NCBI GenBank assembly: GCA_017561885.1
Contig: JAFZBF010000022.1
Location: 1 to 46,008 of the forward strand
DNA: 46,008 bases
Reading direction: 5' to 3'
DNA from: Bacteroidales bacterium
GTDB taxonomy: Bacteria; Bacteroidota; Bacteroidia; Bacteroidales; UBA932
The position numbers were made by a program, and so were the translations under genes. Of the stretch, positions 7,962 through 18,200 are shown one piece after another. The notes under the pieces are model-generated. The model was not told the origin of the DNA. It saw nothing but the letters and a program-made list of their open reading frames with translations, and ran no database searches. Numbering within the stretch: position 1 is the stretch's first letter; each line of letters starts with the position of its first letter.

Positions 7962-9398
7962 ATGAAAAAGATTCTTCTTTTTGTTCTTGCATCTTCAGTA
8001 ACGATGCTGACAATGGCGCAGCCCCCTATGGGTGGCGGCGGAATGCGTGGTGGTATGGGTGGCCCCGGCGGTCCTGGCGGCGGTGGTCCTCAGGGTGGTG
8101 GAAACACTATCTCAGCCGCAATCGGAGCAGGTACCAATGCCTCTGAAGCCAAGGCTGTCCTGGATGCCAAGAAAGCACTGGATAAGGCTATAGCTAATTC
8201 ACAGAACTCAGGCAAGGCAGCTAAGGCTGCAACCTGGACTGCACTCAGCGACGCTTATGTAAAGGCATTTGACGCTCCCGCACAGAACCTTCTGGCAGGC
8301 AGCCCGATGTCTGACGTGAACGTATTCCTCAAAGGTCAGAAAGCTACCGGCATCAGCAACAAGGAAGGAGCTGAAGGCACTCCTTATGAAGTTGTGTCTT
8401 ATGACAACAAGGATCTCTATTTCAGGAACGGTGTCCTCGATTTCTGGGTAGTCACCAAACCTGTTGCCGAGAATGCTCTCGACAAAGCGTTCGACGCTCT
8501 CGAGAAAGCTTACTCTCTCGATCCCAAGGCTGCTACCAACAAGTCCTATGCAGAGAAAGCCAACGCCATCCACGACAAGTATTATGATGACGCTGTCAAT
8601 ACCTATCTGGCAGGCAATGCGGCTGAGGCAAGCAAGCTCTTCGAGAAGACTGCCGCTATCTCAGCAGGCAAGGTTCTGAACTCGTTCGACTCTCTGGCAG
8701 TATACAACTCCGCTCTTATGTCCGCTATGGCAGGAGACAGGGCCAGGGCTATCGAGAAATACAAAGAGTGCATGGCAAAGGGTTTCTTCAATGACGGCAA
8801 CGTATTCTCAAACCTCGCCGATCTTTACAAGGCTGAAGGTGACGCGGAGACGGCGATGAAGACACTCGAGGACGGTTTCACCCGCTTCCCCAACAGCCAG
8901 GCAATCCTCGTAGGCCTCATCAACCACTATCTTGAGACCAATACCGAGCCTGACAAACTCTTCACCCTGCTTCACAACGCACAGGCCAACGACCCGACCA
9001 ACGCTTCTCTCTTCTATGTAGAAGGTGATGCATACAAGAAACTCGGTGACTACGAGAAGGCTCTCGAACTTTACGACAAGTCTTCTACTGTAGATCCCAG
9101 CTACATCTACGGAGTTCTCAACAAAGGTATCCTGTACTACGACCAGGCTGTAGAGACTCAGGAGAAAGCCAGCCTCGAGCTTGACGACGCCAAGTATGCC
9201 AAACTCGTAGACGAGCTCAACGGCTATCTTGAGAAAGCTATCGAGCCTTTCGAGAAAGCATTCGAGATGACTAAGGACAACGACATCAAGACTGCTGTGG
9301 CCGACTATCTGAAGAACATCTACTACAGGTTCAGGGACAAAGCAGACAGCTACAAGGAAGCCTACGAGAAGTACAACAACTTCCTGAAAGGCGAATAA
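7962..9398 (+). CDS. Secreted tetratricopeptide-repeat protein
   Basis: This 478-residue protein has a signal peptide (residues 1-19, ending TMAQ) followed by a Gly/Met/Pro-rich segment (about 20-47) that is probably disordered. Two-helix TPR-type repeats fill the rest, for example ALDKAFDALEKAYSLDPKA near 180, AIEKYKECMAKG near 265, AMKTLEDGFTRFPNS near 300 and KLGDYEKALELYDKSSTVDP near 365. TPR arrays usually bind other proteins, so a periplasmic scaffold or assembly role is likely. I recall this gene following gyrA in other Bacteroidales, but the reason is unknown. A strong terminator lies directly after it. Confidence 0.85.
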   Translation: MKKILLFVLASSVTMLTMAQPPMGGGGMRGGMGGPGGPGGGGPQGGGNTISAAIGAGTNASEAKAVLDAKKALDKAIANSQNSGKAAKAATWTALSDAYVKAFDAPAQNLLAGSPMSDVNVFLKGQKATGISNKEGAEGTPYEVVSYDNKDLYFRNGVLDFWVVTKPVAENALDKAFDALEKAYSLDPKAATNKSYAEKANAIHDKYYDDAVNTYLAGNAAEASKLFEKTAAISAGKVLNSFDSLAVYNSALMSAMAGDRARAIEKYKECMAKGFFNDGNVFSNLADLYKAEGDAETAMKTLEDGFTRFPNSQAILVGLINHYLETNTEPDKLFTLLHNAQANDPTNASLFYVEGDAYKKLGDYEKALELYDKSSTVDPSYIYGVLNKGILYYDQAVETQEKASLELDDAKYAKLVDELNGYLEKAIEPFEKAFEMTKDNDIKTAVADYLKNIYYRFRDKADSYKEAYEKYNNFLKGE

Positions 9399-9412
9399 AT
9401 CAACTCGACCAT

Positions 9413-9446
9413 AAGGAAGGCTGCCCCCCGGGCAGCCTTCCTTTTT
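9413..9446 (+). terminator. Intrinsic terminator after gyrA-TPR operon
   Basis: AAGGAAGGCTGCC (9413-9425) pairs perfectly with GGCAGCCTTCCTT (9431-9443), closed by one more C-G pair and a 3-nt loop, then a T run to 9446. It starts 15 nt after the stop codon. Confidence 0.95.
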
Positions 9447-9465
9447 AAAAACTAAAACTATAACT

Positions 9466-10878
9466 ATGGGGGGTCTTTTCGGAGTCATTTCCAAAAGAAG
9501 ATGTGTGACGGATCTGTTTTACGGTACTGATTATCACTCACATCTGGGAACAAAAAGAGGCGGTATGGCGGGCATCAACCCCGACGGCACTTTCGTCCGT
9601 GCCATCCACAGTCTCAAACAATCATATTTCAGGGTTAAATTTGAAGACGAACTTTATAAGTTCAACGGCAACTGCGGCATAGGAGTCATAAGTGACAACG
9701 AGTCTCAGCCGATAGTGATGAATTCTCATCTCGGCCGTTTCGCTGCCGTATCTGTCGCCAAGGTAAGCAATATCGACAGGCTGGAACAGCAGGTGCTTGA
9801 TTCAGGCAAGAACTTCACTGAACTGAGTGACGGCGCCACCAATGCCACAGAGCTGATCTGCCACCTTATCACCGAAGGTTCGACATTTGCCGAAGGAATC
9901 GACTATATGCACCATAAGGTCTACGGATCGTGCTCTTTGCTTCTCCTGACGCAGGAGGGCATAATAGCGGCCAGGGACTTCAATGGCCGCACTCCGCTCG
10001 TGATAGGGAAGAAGGAAGATGCCTATGCTGTTGCCAACGAAGATTTCAGCTTCTGCAACCTCGGATATGAGAAATGCTACGAACTGGGCCCCGGAGAGGC
10101 TGTCCTGATTACAGCAGACGGCTTCAAACAGATTCTGGAGCCTCGTGGAAGGCTTCATATCTGTTCTTTCCTCTGGATATATTACGGCTATCCGTCAGCC
10201 TCATACGAGGGTGTCAACGTGGATGACGTCCGATATAATCTGGGCCGCCTTATGGGCAGTCAGGATGATACTCCTGTCGACATCGTGTCTTCTATACCCG
10301 ATTCAGGAACCTGTATGGCTATCGGCTACGCCCAGGGACGCGGTATTCCTTACCGCAACGCAGTGGTCAAATACACTCCCACATGGCCGCGCAGCTTTAT
10401 GCCTGCCGACCAGAGTATGAGGGACGTGGTGGCCAAGATGAAACTCATACCCAACTATTCCATAATGAGGAACCGCAGCGTCGCGTTCTGCGACGACTCG
10501 ATAGTCCGCGGCACCCAGCTCCGCGACAACGTCGAGGCTTTCAAGAGTCACGGTTCCCGCGAAGTCCATATCCGCATCAGCTGTCCTCCTCTGATCTTTC
10601 CTTGTCCTTTCCTCAATTACTCCGCTTCAAAGTCTCCGCTGGAGTTCATTTCCCGCAGGGTGATCAAGGACCTGGAAGGCAGTCACGACAAGCATCTGCA
10701 GGAATATGCGATGTATGGGAGCGATAAGTACGTGGCTATGGTAGATGCCATCCGCAAGGAACTGAAGATGAATACTCTCAAGTTCAATACCATCGACAAT
10801 CTGGTGGCTGCGGTAGGTCTCGACAAGAGTTGTATCTGCACCCATTGCTTCGACGGCAGCGACAATTGTGTCATTTAA
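9466..10878 (+). CDS. PurF-like amidophosphoribosyltransferase paralogue lacking the catalytic Cys
   Basis: This 470-residue protein has the architecture of glutamine PRPP amidotransferase: an N-terminal Ntn-type glutaminase domain (about 1-230) and a phosphoribosyltransferase domain with PRPP loop VAFCDDSIVRGTQLRD near residue 345. C-terminal cysteines in CICTHCFDGSDN recall the Fe-S ligands of Bacillus PurF. Normal PurF begins M-C-G, with Cys exposed after Met removal as the glutaminase nucleophile. Here the start is M-G-G-L-F-G, so glutamine hydrolysis is not expected. From memory, a paralogue of this kind occurs in other Bacteroidetes, so it is probably a conserved variant and not a recent mutation. 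It could use ammonia, act on another substrate or be regulatory. It follows a strong terminator, and I see no clear promoter box in the 19 bp before it. Confidence 0.8.
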   Translation: MGGLFGVISKRRCVTDLFYGTDYHSHLGTKRGGMAGINPDGTFVRAIHSLKQSYFRVKFEDELYKFNGNCGIGVISDNESQPIVMNSHLGRFAAVSVAKVSNIDRLEQQVLDSGKNFTELSDGATNATELICHLITEGSTFAEGIDYMHHKVYGSCSLLLLTQEGIIAARDFNGRTPLVIGKKEDAYAVANEDFSFCNLGYEKCYELGPGEAVLITADGFKQILEPRGRLHICSFLWIYYGYPSASYEGVNVDDVRYNLGRLMGSQDDTPVDIVSSIPDSGTCMAIGYAQGRGIPYRNAVVKYTPTWPRSFMPADQSMRDVVAKMKLIPNYSIMRNRSVAFCDDSIVRGTQLRDNVEAFKSHGSREVHIRISCPPLIFPCPFLNYSASKSPLEFISRRVIKDLEGSHDKHLQEYAMYGSDKYVAMVDAIRKELKMNTLKFNTIDNLVAAVGLDKSCICTHCFDGSDNCVI

Positions 10879-10913
10879 TTGAGGATTTGTTACATTTTTA
10901 GGTTGAATTGTAT

Positions 10914-10921
10914 TATCTTTG
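10914..10921 (+). promoter_or_regulatory. -7 box upstream of the RRM gene
   Basis: TATCTTTG at 10914-10921 fits the TAnnTTTG box and lies 37 bp before the ATG. No -33 box stands at the ideal distance; the nearest TTTG (10886-10889) is 24 bp away. The A/T-rich leader is typical of highly expressed Bacteroidetes genes. Confidence 0.55.
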
Positions 10922-10958
10922 AAGAAATACCACTTTAACCTATTAATGTTTAACAAAT

Positions 10959-11213
10959 ATGACAATTTTCGTTTATGGCCTGAGTTTTAAGGCCAGAAGA
11001 GAAAATCTTATCGAGCTCTTCGCTCCGTTCGGGGAAGTTTCATCCGCAAGAATCATTATAAACAAGGAAACCCGTCGTTCCCGCGGCTATGGTTTCGTAG
11101 AAATGAACGAGGAGGATGCCAGGAAGGCGATAGCTGCCCTTGACGGTACCGAACATATGGGACGCACCATAAATGTAACACAAGCCAACGAAAGACCTGC
11201 TGCAGAATCATAA
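10959..11213 (+). CDS. Small RRM-domain RNA-binding protein
   Basis: This 84-residue protein is a single RNA-recognition motif. RNP2 is IFVYGL (residues 3-8) and RNP1 is RGYGFVEM (about 42-49), both with the expected aromatic residues, in a beta-alpha-beta-beta-alpha-beta order. Bacteroidetes carry several such one-domain proteins, which bind single-stranded RNA and affect transcript levels. The gene is monocistronic with its own promoter. Its last 6 bp overlap the end of the convergent comEC gene, so the two transcripts may interfere. Confidence 0.92.
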   Translation: MTIFVYGLSFKARRENLIELFAPFGEVSSARIIINKETRRSRGYGFVEMNEEDARKAIAALDGTEHMGRTINVTQANERPAAES

Positions 11214-12287
11214 CGAAGAGATAATGCTTATGACCTCGTTCAAGGTCCTGAGCGTTTCGAGCAGAATGCGGCCGCCCGGCACTCCTATGAAAGGGATGTT
11301 CCGGGCGGCCACCGTTATGGGAAGCAGCCACATTGCAGCCGAACTGAGCGGAATCGCCAGAAGGTTGGTGACCATGAAATATTTAGGGAAGCTGCCGAAA
11401 TACAGGAAAGACAGAGGAGCCGTGGCGGCCTGGCAGCATATCGAGAGGGAGACAGTGTTCCAGATATATTTCAACGGCAGACTGCGGGCATCCAGGAGCG
11501 CCTTGAGTCTGGGATACAGGAAGTAGATGCCGAGAACTGCGCTGTATGACAGCTGGAAGCCTATCCCGAACGGAGCGTCCGGGTTGAACAGGCAGATCAG
11601 CAGGGCGCTTGTCGCCAGGGCACGCAGCATATTGCGGCCGGCCCCCAGGAAGGATCCCGTTTCATAGACAGTGATCATTGTCACTGCGCGGCATATGGAA
11701 CTGCTTAGTCCTGATATCAGGGCGAAACTCCACAGTGCGGCCAGCACTGAGATCCGCCTGACCGTCCTGGCGGCGGGGCTGTTCCCGAGGAATGACATGG
11801 CGGCGTTGAGAAATGCATAGATGACTCCTACGTGCAGTCCGCTCAGGGCCAGCAGATGCATTGCTCCGCTGGCTTTGTACTGATTCTTCAAGGCGGAGTC
11901 GATCATCGACTTGTCGCCTATGGCAAGTGCCTTGGCGACAGCGGTCTCGTCGGGATTGCCTTCAGGCAGCAGTCCGTCCAGAATCCCGGAAATGACATCC
12001 TTGAGTTCTCCGGCCTTTTCGAAAATGAACATTCCTTCACGGGATATTCCTCCGACAATGGCTCCGGACATCCCAAGGAAAGCAAAACACGCCAGAAGCA
12101 GAAAGGTATCGACTGTGCCGTTTCCTTTCCTGCACAGGACCGATATGCAGAAACCGGCCTCTGCGGCAAGAAGGACGGCAAGGATTATCACCGGGGGAAG
12201 GCCCCATAAAGAAAGAAGGACTTGCCATAGCACGTCCCCCAGGATGTATGCGAGCGCATAGAATATTATGTCCCTACCTTTCCCCAT
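11208..12287 (-). CDS. comEC: Minimal ComEC/Rec2-family DNA uptake channel
   Basis: This polytopic membrane protein has the ComEC competence domain, recognised by ASGAMHLLALSGLHVGVIY and FGIGFQLSYSAVLGIYFLYP. ComEC passes single-stranded DNA across the inner membrane in competent bacteria. The protein is short, about 359 residues. There are a few N-terminal helices but no room for the usual OB-fold domain (DUF4131), and no C-terminal metallo-beta-lactamase domain. I chose the ATG at 12287 because AAAGGAGG lies just upstream and because a minus-strand -7 box (12313-12306) overlaps the alternative ATG at 12308. No other competence genes are in the window. Confidence 0.8.
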   Translation of the reverse strand: MGKGRDIIFYALAYILGDVLWQVLLSLWGLPPVIILAVLLAAEAGFCISVLCRKGNGTVDTFLLLACFAFLGMSGAIVGGISREGMFIFEKAGELKDVISGILDGLLPEGNPDETAVAKALAIGDKSMIDSALKNQYKASGAMHLLALSGLHVGVIYAFLNAAMSFLGNSPAARTVRRISVLAALWSFALISGLSSSICRAVTMITVYETGSFLGAGRNMLRALATSALLICLFNPDAPFGIGFQLSYSAVLGIYFLYPRLKALLDARSLPLKYIWNTVSLSICCQAATAPLSFLYFGSFPKYFMVTNLLAIPLSSAAMWLLPITVAARNIPFIGVPGGRILLETLRTLNEVISIISSL

Positions 12288-12305
12288 TTCAACCTCCTTT
12301 CCCTG

Positions 12306-12335
12306 CAAATATATAAATTATTATTGTTAAATTTG
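12306..12335. promoter_or_regulatory. Divergent promoters of comEC and ackA
   Basis: On the minus strand TATATTTG runs from 12313 to 12306 (comEC). On the plus strand TAAATTTG lies at 12328-12335 (ackA, ATG at 12364). Both match TAnnTTTG. The -33 elements are weak (for ackA a TTTC near 12298). The AT-rich gap is about 75 bp between the chosen start codons. Confidence 0.6.
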
Positions 12336-12363
12336 AAAGATTAATGAATCTCAAATTTAGCTT

Positions 12364-13602
12364 ATGAAAATCCTTGTTCTGAACTGTGGCAGTTCCTCTT
12401 TGAAGTATCAGGTGCTCGAGATGGGCCCTAATGAAAATACCCTTCTGGCTAAAGGCCTTGTAGAGCGTATAGGCAGCGCCAATGCCTGCCATACCCACAA
12501 GGTTGATGAAAGGGAAAAGTATCAGGTTGAGAAACCGATAGCCAATCATACCGAAGGCATCAAGAGCGTTCTCGACATCCTGACAGATCCCGACTACGGA
12601 GTGCTGTACAGCCTGTCGCAGATCGATGCCGTAGGACACCGCGTGGCTCACGGAGGCGAATATTTCTTCAAGAGCGTCGCAGTCGACGACGAGGTGATCG
12701 AGAAGATAGAGAAGTGCTGCGAGCTGGCACCGCTCCACAATCCTGCAAACCTGACCGGCATCAGGGCGATGGCCAAACTCATGCCCGATGTCCCGCAGGT
12801 TGCTGTCTTCGACACTTCATTCCATCAGAGTATGCCCGACTACGCATATATGTATGCCCTGGACTACTCATACTACGAAAAATACAAGATTCGCCGTTTC
12901 GGTTTCCACGGCACCAGCCACAAGTTCGTGGCAGAGAAGGCGTGCAGGCTTGCCGGGATGCGTCTCGAAAATGCCAAGCTCATAACCTGTCACCTCGGCA
13001 ACGGCAGTTCGATCACGGCAATCGACGGCGGCCGTTCTGTCGATACCTCGATGGGCTTCACACCCGTGGAAGGTGTCACTATGGGCACACGCAGCGGCAA
13101 CCTGGACGTAGGCGTGGTGACTTTCCTGATGGAGAAGGAAGGCCTCGATGCGGCCGGCATCAGCAATCTGGTCAACAAGCAGAGCGGCCTGCAGGGTATC
13201 AGCGGATTCTCATCTGACTGTCGCGACCTGGTGGATGCAGAGAAGTCCGGATACAACCGTGCGAAGCTGGCCCTCGCCAAGCTGGCCTACGACATCAAGA
13301 AATACATCGGCGCATATGCTGCGGTATTGAACGGAGTTGATATGATAGTGTTCACCGGCGGCATCGGCGAGAATTCCGACAGGGTGCGCGAACTCGTATG
13401 CACCGGTCTCGAGTATCTTGGAGTAGATTTCGACTTCGAGAAGAACAGGGGAACCAGGGGCGAAGACGTCGTGCTCAGCAAACCCGGTTCCAAGGTCAAG
13501 GTGATGGCTGTCACTACGAACGAAGAGCTTGTGATCGCCACTGATACGATGGATATCGTCAACGCCCTTAAGGAAAAGGCGGTACGTAATGAAAACAATT
13601 AA
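12364..13602 (+). CDS. ackA: Acetate kinase
   Basis: This 412-residue ASKHA-fold kinase makes ATP and acetate from acetyl phosphate, or the reverse. Diagnostic motifs are VLNCGSSSLKY at residue 5, AVFDTSFHQSMP near 149, RRFGFHGTSH near 178, HLGNGSS near 214, MGTRSGNLD near 240 and FTGGIGENS near 329. It is the first gene of a 14-gene co-directional run and lies 12 bp before a phosphotransacylase, so the two form the acetyl-CoA-to-acetate route used in fermentation. All substrate motifs fit acetate kinase better than butyrate kinase. Confidence 0.97.
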   Translation: MKILVLNCGSSSLKYQVLEMGPNENTLLAKGLVERIGSANACHTHKVDEREKYQVEKPIANHTEGIKSVLDILTDPDYGVLYSLSQIDAVGHRVAHGGEYFFKSVAVDDEVIEKIEKCCELAPLHNPANLTGIRAMAKLMPDVPQVAVFDTSFHQSMPDYAYMYALDYSYYEKYKIRRFGFHGTSHKFVAEKACRLAGMRLENAKLITCHLGNGSSITAIDGGRSVDTSMGFTPVEGVTMGTRSGNLDVGVVTFLMEKEGLDAAGISNLVNKQSGLQGISGFSSDCRDLVDAEKSGYNRAKLALAKLAYDIKKYIGAYAAVLNGVDMIVFTGGIGENSDRVRELVCTGLEYLGVDFDFEKNRGTRGEDVVLSKPGSKVKVMAVTTNEELVIATDTMDIVNALKEKAVRNENN

Positions 13603-13614
13603 ACAATTACTGAT

Positions 13615-14526
13615 ATGATTACCAATTTTGAAGAAATGTTCGAGGCTCTGCGCTCGAAACCCAAGAAAAGACTGGTCGCAGCCTGGGCTGTAGATGACCA
13701 CACTATAACCGCTGCCTCAAAGGCCTGCTCTCTCGGCATCGTCGACGCCACTCTCGTGGGTGACGCCGATATGATCAGGGAAGTCTGCGCCCGCGAAGGC
13801 ATCGACGCTTCTGTTTTTGAAATCGTTGACAACAAGGACGAGCTTGCAAGCATCGCACAGGCCATCGACCTGATCAACGAAGGTAAGGGCGACATCCTGA
13901 TGAAGGGGCTCTGCAGCACCGACAAGTATATGCGCGGCATCCTGAACAAGGAGCGCGGCCTGCTGCCTCCCAAGGCTGTCCTCAGCCATGTCAGCGTAAT
14001 CCAGAACCCTAATTATCCCAAGTTCATCATCTTCGGCGATATGGCGGTCATCCCCGCTCCGGACCTGAAGCAGAAGGAAGCCATCACCAAGTATGTGGTG
14101 GGTGTAGCAAAGGCTTTCGGCATCCAGACTCCGAAGGTTGCCTTCATCGCCGCCACCGAGCAGATGATGGAAGGCATGCAGGCTTGCGTTGATGCTGCAA
14201 TCCTCAGCAAGAAGTGTGACCGCGGCCAGATCAAGGGTTGCGTCGGAGACGGACCTCTGGCCCTCGACGTTGCCCTCAGCGCCGAAGCTGCAGGCATCAA
14301 GAAGCTCAAGAGCGAAGTGGCCGGCGACGCCGACTGCCTCGTATTCCCGAACATCGAGTCTGCAAACGTTTTCTACAAGAGCAACTCGCAGCTGATGAAG
14401 GGCGTCAAGCAAGCCGCCATCGTGGCCGGCGCCGCAGCTCCCTGCGTGCTCTCGAGCCGTGCCGACAGTATCGACACCAAACTTAATTCAATCGCTCTGG
14501 CTGCTCTGACCGCCAAATCGAAATAA
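13615..14526 (+). CDS. Phosphotransacylase of the phosphate butyryltransferase (Ptb) type
   Basis: This 303-residue enzyme transfers an acyl group between CoA and phosphate. Its length and motifs are closer to Ptb than to the larger phosphate acetyltransferase Pta: GDILMKGLCSTDKYMRGIL, AVLSHVSVIQNP, APDLKQKEAITKYVVG, KCDRGQIKGCVGDGPLALD and LSSRADSIDTKLNSIAL. It is paired with an acetate kinase, so its working substrate may be acetyl-CoA despite the Ptb family. Butyryl or propionyl use cannot be excluded. The stop codon directly abuts the ATG of the next gene (no gap). Confidence 0.88.
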   Translation: MITNFEEMFEALRSKPKKRLVAAWAVDDHTITAASKACSLGIVDATLVGDADMIREVCAREGIDASVFEIVDNKDELASIAQAIDLINEGKGDILMKGLCSTDKYMRGILNKERGLLPPKAVLSHVSVIQNPNYPKFIIFGDMAVIPAPDLKQKEAITKYVVGVAKAFGIQTPKVAFIAATEQMMEGMQACVDAAILSKKCDRGQIKGCVGDGPLALDVALSAEAAGIKKLKSEVAGDADCLVFPNIESANVFYKSNSQLMKGVKQAAIVAGAAAPCVLSSRADSIDTKLNSIALAALTAKSK

Positions 14527-15879
14527 ATGATTCCTACCGAACTGGGAACCGAGAATGTGGGCAAACTGCTGAAGCAGTATGCCATGCCGGCCATAGTGGC
14601 AATGGCAGCCGCCAGCCTGTACAATATGGTCGACAGCATATTCATCGGGCAGGGAGTCGGCCCTATGGCCATCGCAGGCCTCGCCGTCACTTTCCCCCTG
14701 ATGAACCTGTCCACAGCTTTCGGCACCCTGGTCGGCGTGGGCGCCGCCACCCTGATCTCGATGCTGCTCGGCCAGAAGAACTACTATATGGCCAACAGGG
14801 TACTGGGCAACGTGGTGATGCTGAATGTCGCCATCGGCATTTTCGTAACGGTGGTGGGCCTGGTTTTCCTCGATCCCATCCTGTACTTTTTCGGCGCCAG
14901 CGACGTTACTATACCTTATGCCCGCGAGTATATGGTGATTATCCTGGCCGGCAATATCATAACGCATCTCTATTACGGCCTGAACGGAGTTGTGCGCGCC
15001 AGCGGCCTGCCACGCAAGGCTATGTATGCGACTTTGCTGGCCGTAGGCCTGAATACAGTCCTGGACCCTGTATTCATCTTCGTGCTGAAGATGGGAATCA
15101 GGGGCGCAGCGATAGCTACCGTGCTTGCCCAGATAGTGGCGCTGGCTTGGATAACGAGAATACTCTGCGACAGAGACCACGTGCTGCACTTCAGCCGCGA
15201 GATATTCCATTTCGACCGGAAGATCGCACAGCGCTCCCTGTCGATCGGTATGGCACCGTTCCTGATGAACGTGGCTTCCTGTTTCGTTGTGATTCTCATC
15301 AACCGCCAGCTGCAGTTCCACGGCGGAGACATGGCAATCGGCGCCTACGGCATCATCAACCGCATCGTATTCCTGTTCGTGATGCTGAACCTGGGCTTCA
15401 CTCAGGGAATGCAGCCTATCGCAGGCTACAATTACGGCGCGAAGCAGTATGACAGGGTGAAGCAGGTGTTGAAACTCACCATTATCTGCGCTACTGTAAC
15501 AACCACGCTGGGTTTCCTGGCCGGAGAGCTGATTCCCGGCCCCATAGTGTCCCTGTTCACCCGGGACGCTTCTCTCAGGGAACTGGCCGCTCACGCGCTG
15601 AGGATCGACGTGGCGATTTTCCCTCTGGTCGGATTCCAGATAGTGGTTTCCAATTTCTTCCAGTGCATCGGCTATGTCAACAAGGCCATATTCCTGTCCC
15701 TGAGCCGCCAGCTGCTCTTCCTGCTGCCTTTCCTCATCATCTTCCCCAGGCTGTGGGGAACTGACGGAGTATGGTGGAGTATGCCAGCCTCGGATTTTGT
15801 GGCAGCCGTAATTGCTTTTGTGATGATCAGCCGTCTTATGAAATCTTTCGGCAGAGACGAAAAGGCCATCTTAGAATAA
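14527..15879 (+). CDS. MATE-family efflux transporter
   Basis: This 450-residue protein has about 12 membrane helices in two homologous halves, as in MatE (multidrug and toxin extrusion) transporters, which use Na+ or H+ gradients. N-terminal features are LLKQYAMPAIVAMAAASLYN and MVDSIFIGQGVG; the second half has GFTQGMQPIAGYNYGAKQYD, a typical MATE signature. It fits the MepA-like branch. The start codon directly follows the stop of the phosphotransacylase gene. The substrate is unknown. Confidence 0.92.
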   Translation: MIPTELGTENVGKLLKQYAMPAIVAMAAASLYNMVDSIFIGQGVGPMAIAGLAVTFPLMNLSTAFGTLVGVGAATLISMLLGQKNYYMANRVLGNVVMLNVAIGIFVTVVGLVFLDPILYFFGASDVTIPYAREYMVIILAGNIITHLYYGLNGVVRASGLPRKAMYATLLAVGLNTVLDPVFIFVLKMGIRGAAIATVLAQIVALAWITRILCDRDHVLHFSREIFHFDRKIAQRSLSIGMAPFLMNVASCFVVILINRQLQFHGGDMAIGAYGIINRIVFLFVMLNLGFTQGMQPIAGYNYGAKQYDRVKQVLKLTIICATVTTTLGFLAGELIPGPIVSLFTRDASLRELAAHALRIDVAIFPLVGFQIVVSNFFQCIGYVNKAIFLSLSRQLLFLLPFLIIFPRLWGTDGVWWSMPASDFVAAVIAFVMISRLMKSFGRDEKAILE

Positions 15880-15885
15880 ACCGGT

Positions 15886-16509
15886 ATGGAAAGACAGACA
15901 ATCATAACTCTAGGAAGAAGGATAGGCGCCGGCGGACTGGAAATAGCGCATAAGCTTGCCGACCGCCTCGGCATCAAGGTCTATGACAAGGACCTGATAT
16001 GGATTGCCGCCCGCGAAAGCGGCCTTGCAGCCGAGTTTTTCGAGAAACACGACGAGAAACCCGTTTCCAGGGGCCGCCTGACCAGCTTCCTGGGGCAGAA
16101 GAGCAACAGTGTCATCGATGCCCGCAGCTATGTGCTGGACAGCGCCATATCCGAGGACGGCCTGTTCAAGACCCAGAGCGACATCATCCGCCAGCTGGCC
16201 GATGCCGGAAGCGGCATTTTCGTGGGCAGATGCGCCGACTATGTGCTCCGTGACCGCGAGGGTATGCTGAGCGTGTTCATCACCGCCGACAAGCAGGACC
16301 GCATAGCAAGGATCATGGAAAAGGACGGCCTGTCGGCGAGGGAAGCGGAGAAATATATCGACCAGGGAGAACGCCGCCGTACGTCGTACTACAACTACTA
16401 TACTTTCAAGGAATGGGGCGACAGCGCAAGCTACGACCTCTGTCTCAACAGCAGCCGCTTCGGAATAGACGGCTGCGTAGACTGCATCATTAGACAACTG
16501 GGCAAATGA
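15886..16509 (+). CDS. Cytidylate-kinase-like protein
   Basis: This 207-residue protein matches the 'cytidylate kinase-like' P-loop family (AAK6 type), not the housekeeping Cmk. The N-terminal nucleotide-binding loop is LGRRIGAGGLEIAHKLADRL, followed by KVYDKDLI. GIFVGRCADYVL near residue 110 and VFITADKQDRIARIM near residue 130 form the nucleotide site and lid region. The true substrate of the family is not well known. It lies 6 bp after the MATE gene and 13 bp before ettA. Confidence 0.85.
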   Translation: MERQTIITLGRRIGAGGLEIAHKLADRLGIKVYDKDLIWIAARESGLAAEFFEKHDEKPVSRGRLTSFLGQKSNSVIDARSYVLDSAISEDGLFKTQSDIIRQLADAGSGIFVGRCADYVLRDREGMLSVFITADKQDRIARIMEKDGLSAREAEKYIDQGERRRTSYYNYYTFKEWGDSASYDLCLNSSRFGIDGCVDCIIRQLGK

Positions 16510-16522
16510 CACTTTTTCTGCT

Positions 16523-18193
<1,671 letters not shown>

Positions 18194-18200
18194 TACAGAT

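Noticed and set aside
8028..8105. Glycine-codon repeats in the TPR gene, considered as a tandem DNA repeat or CRISPR-like array
   Set aside because: They are irregular GGC/GGT codons in a Gly-rich protein segment with no spacer structure.
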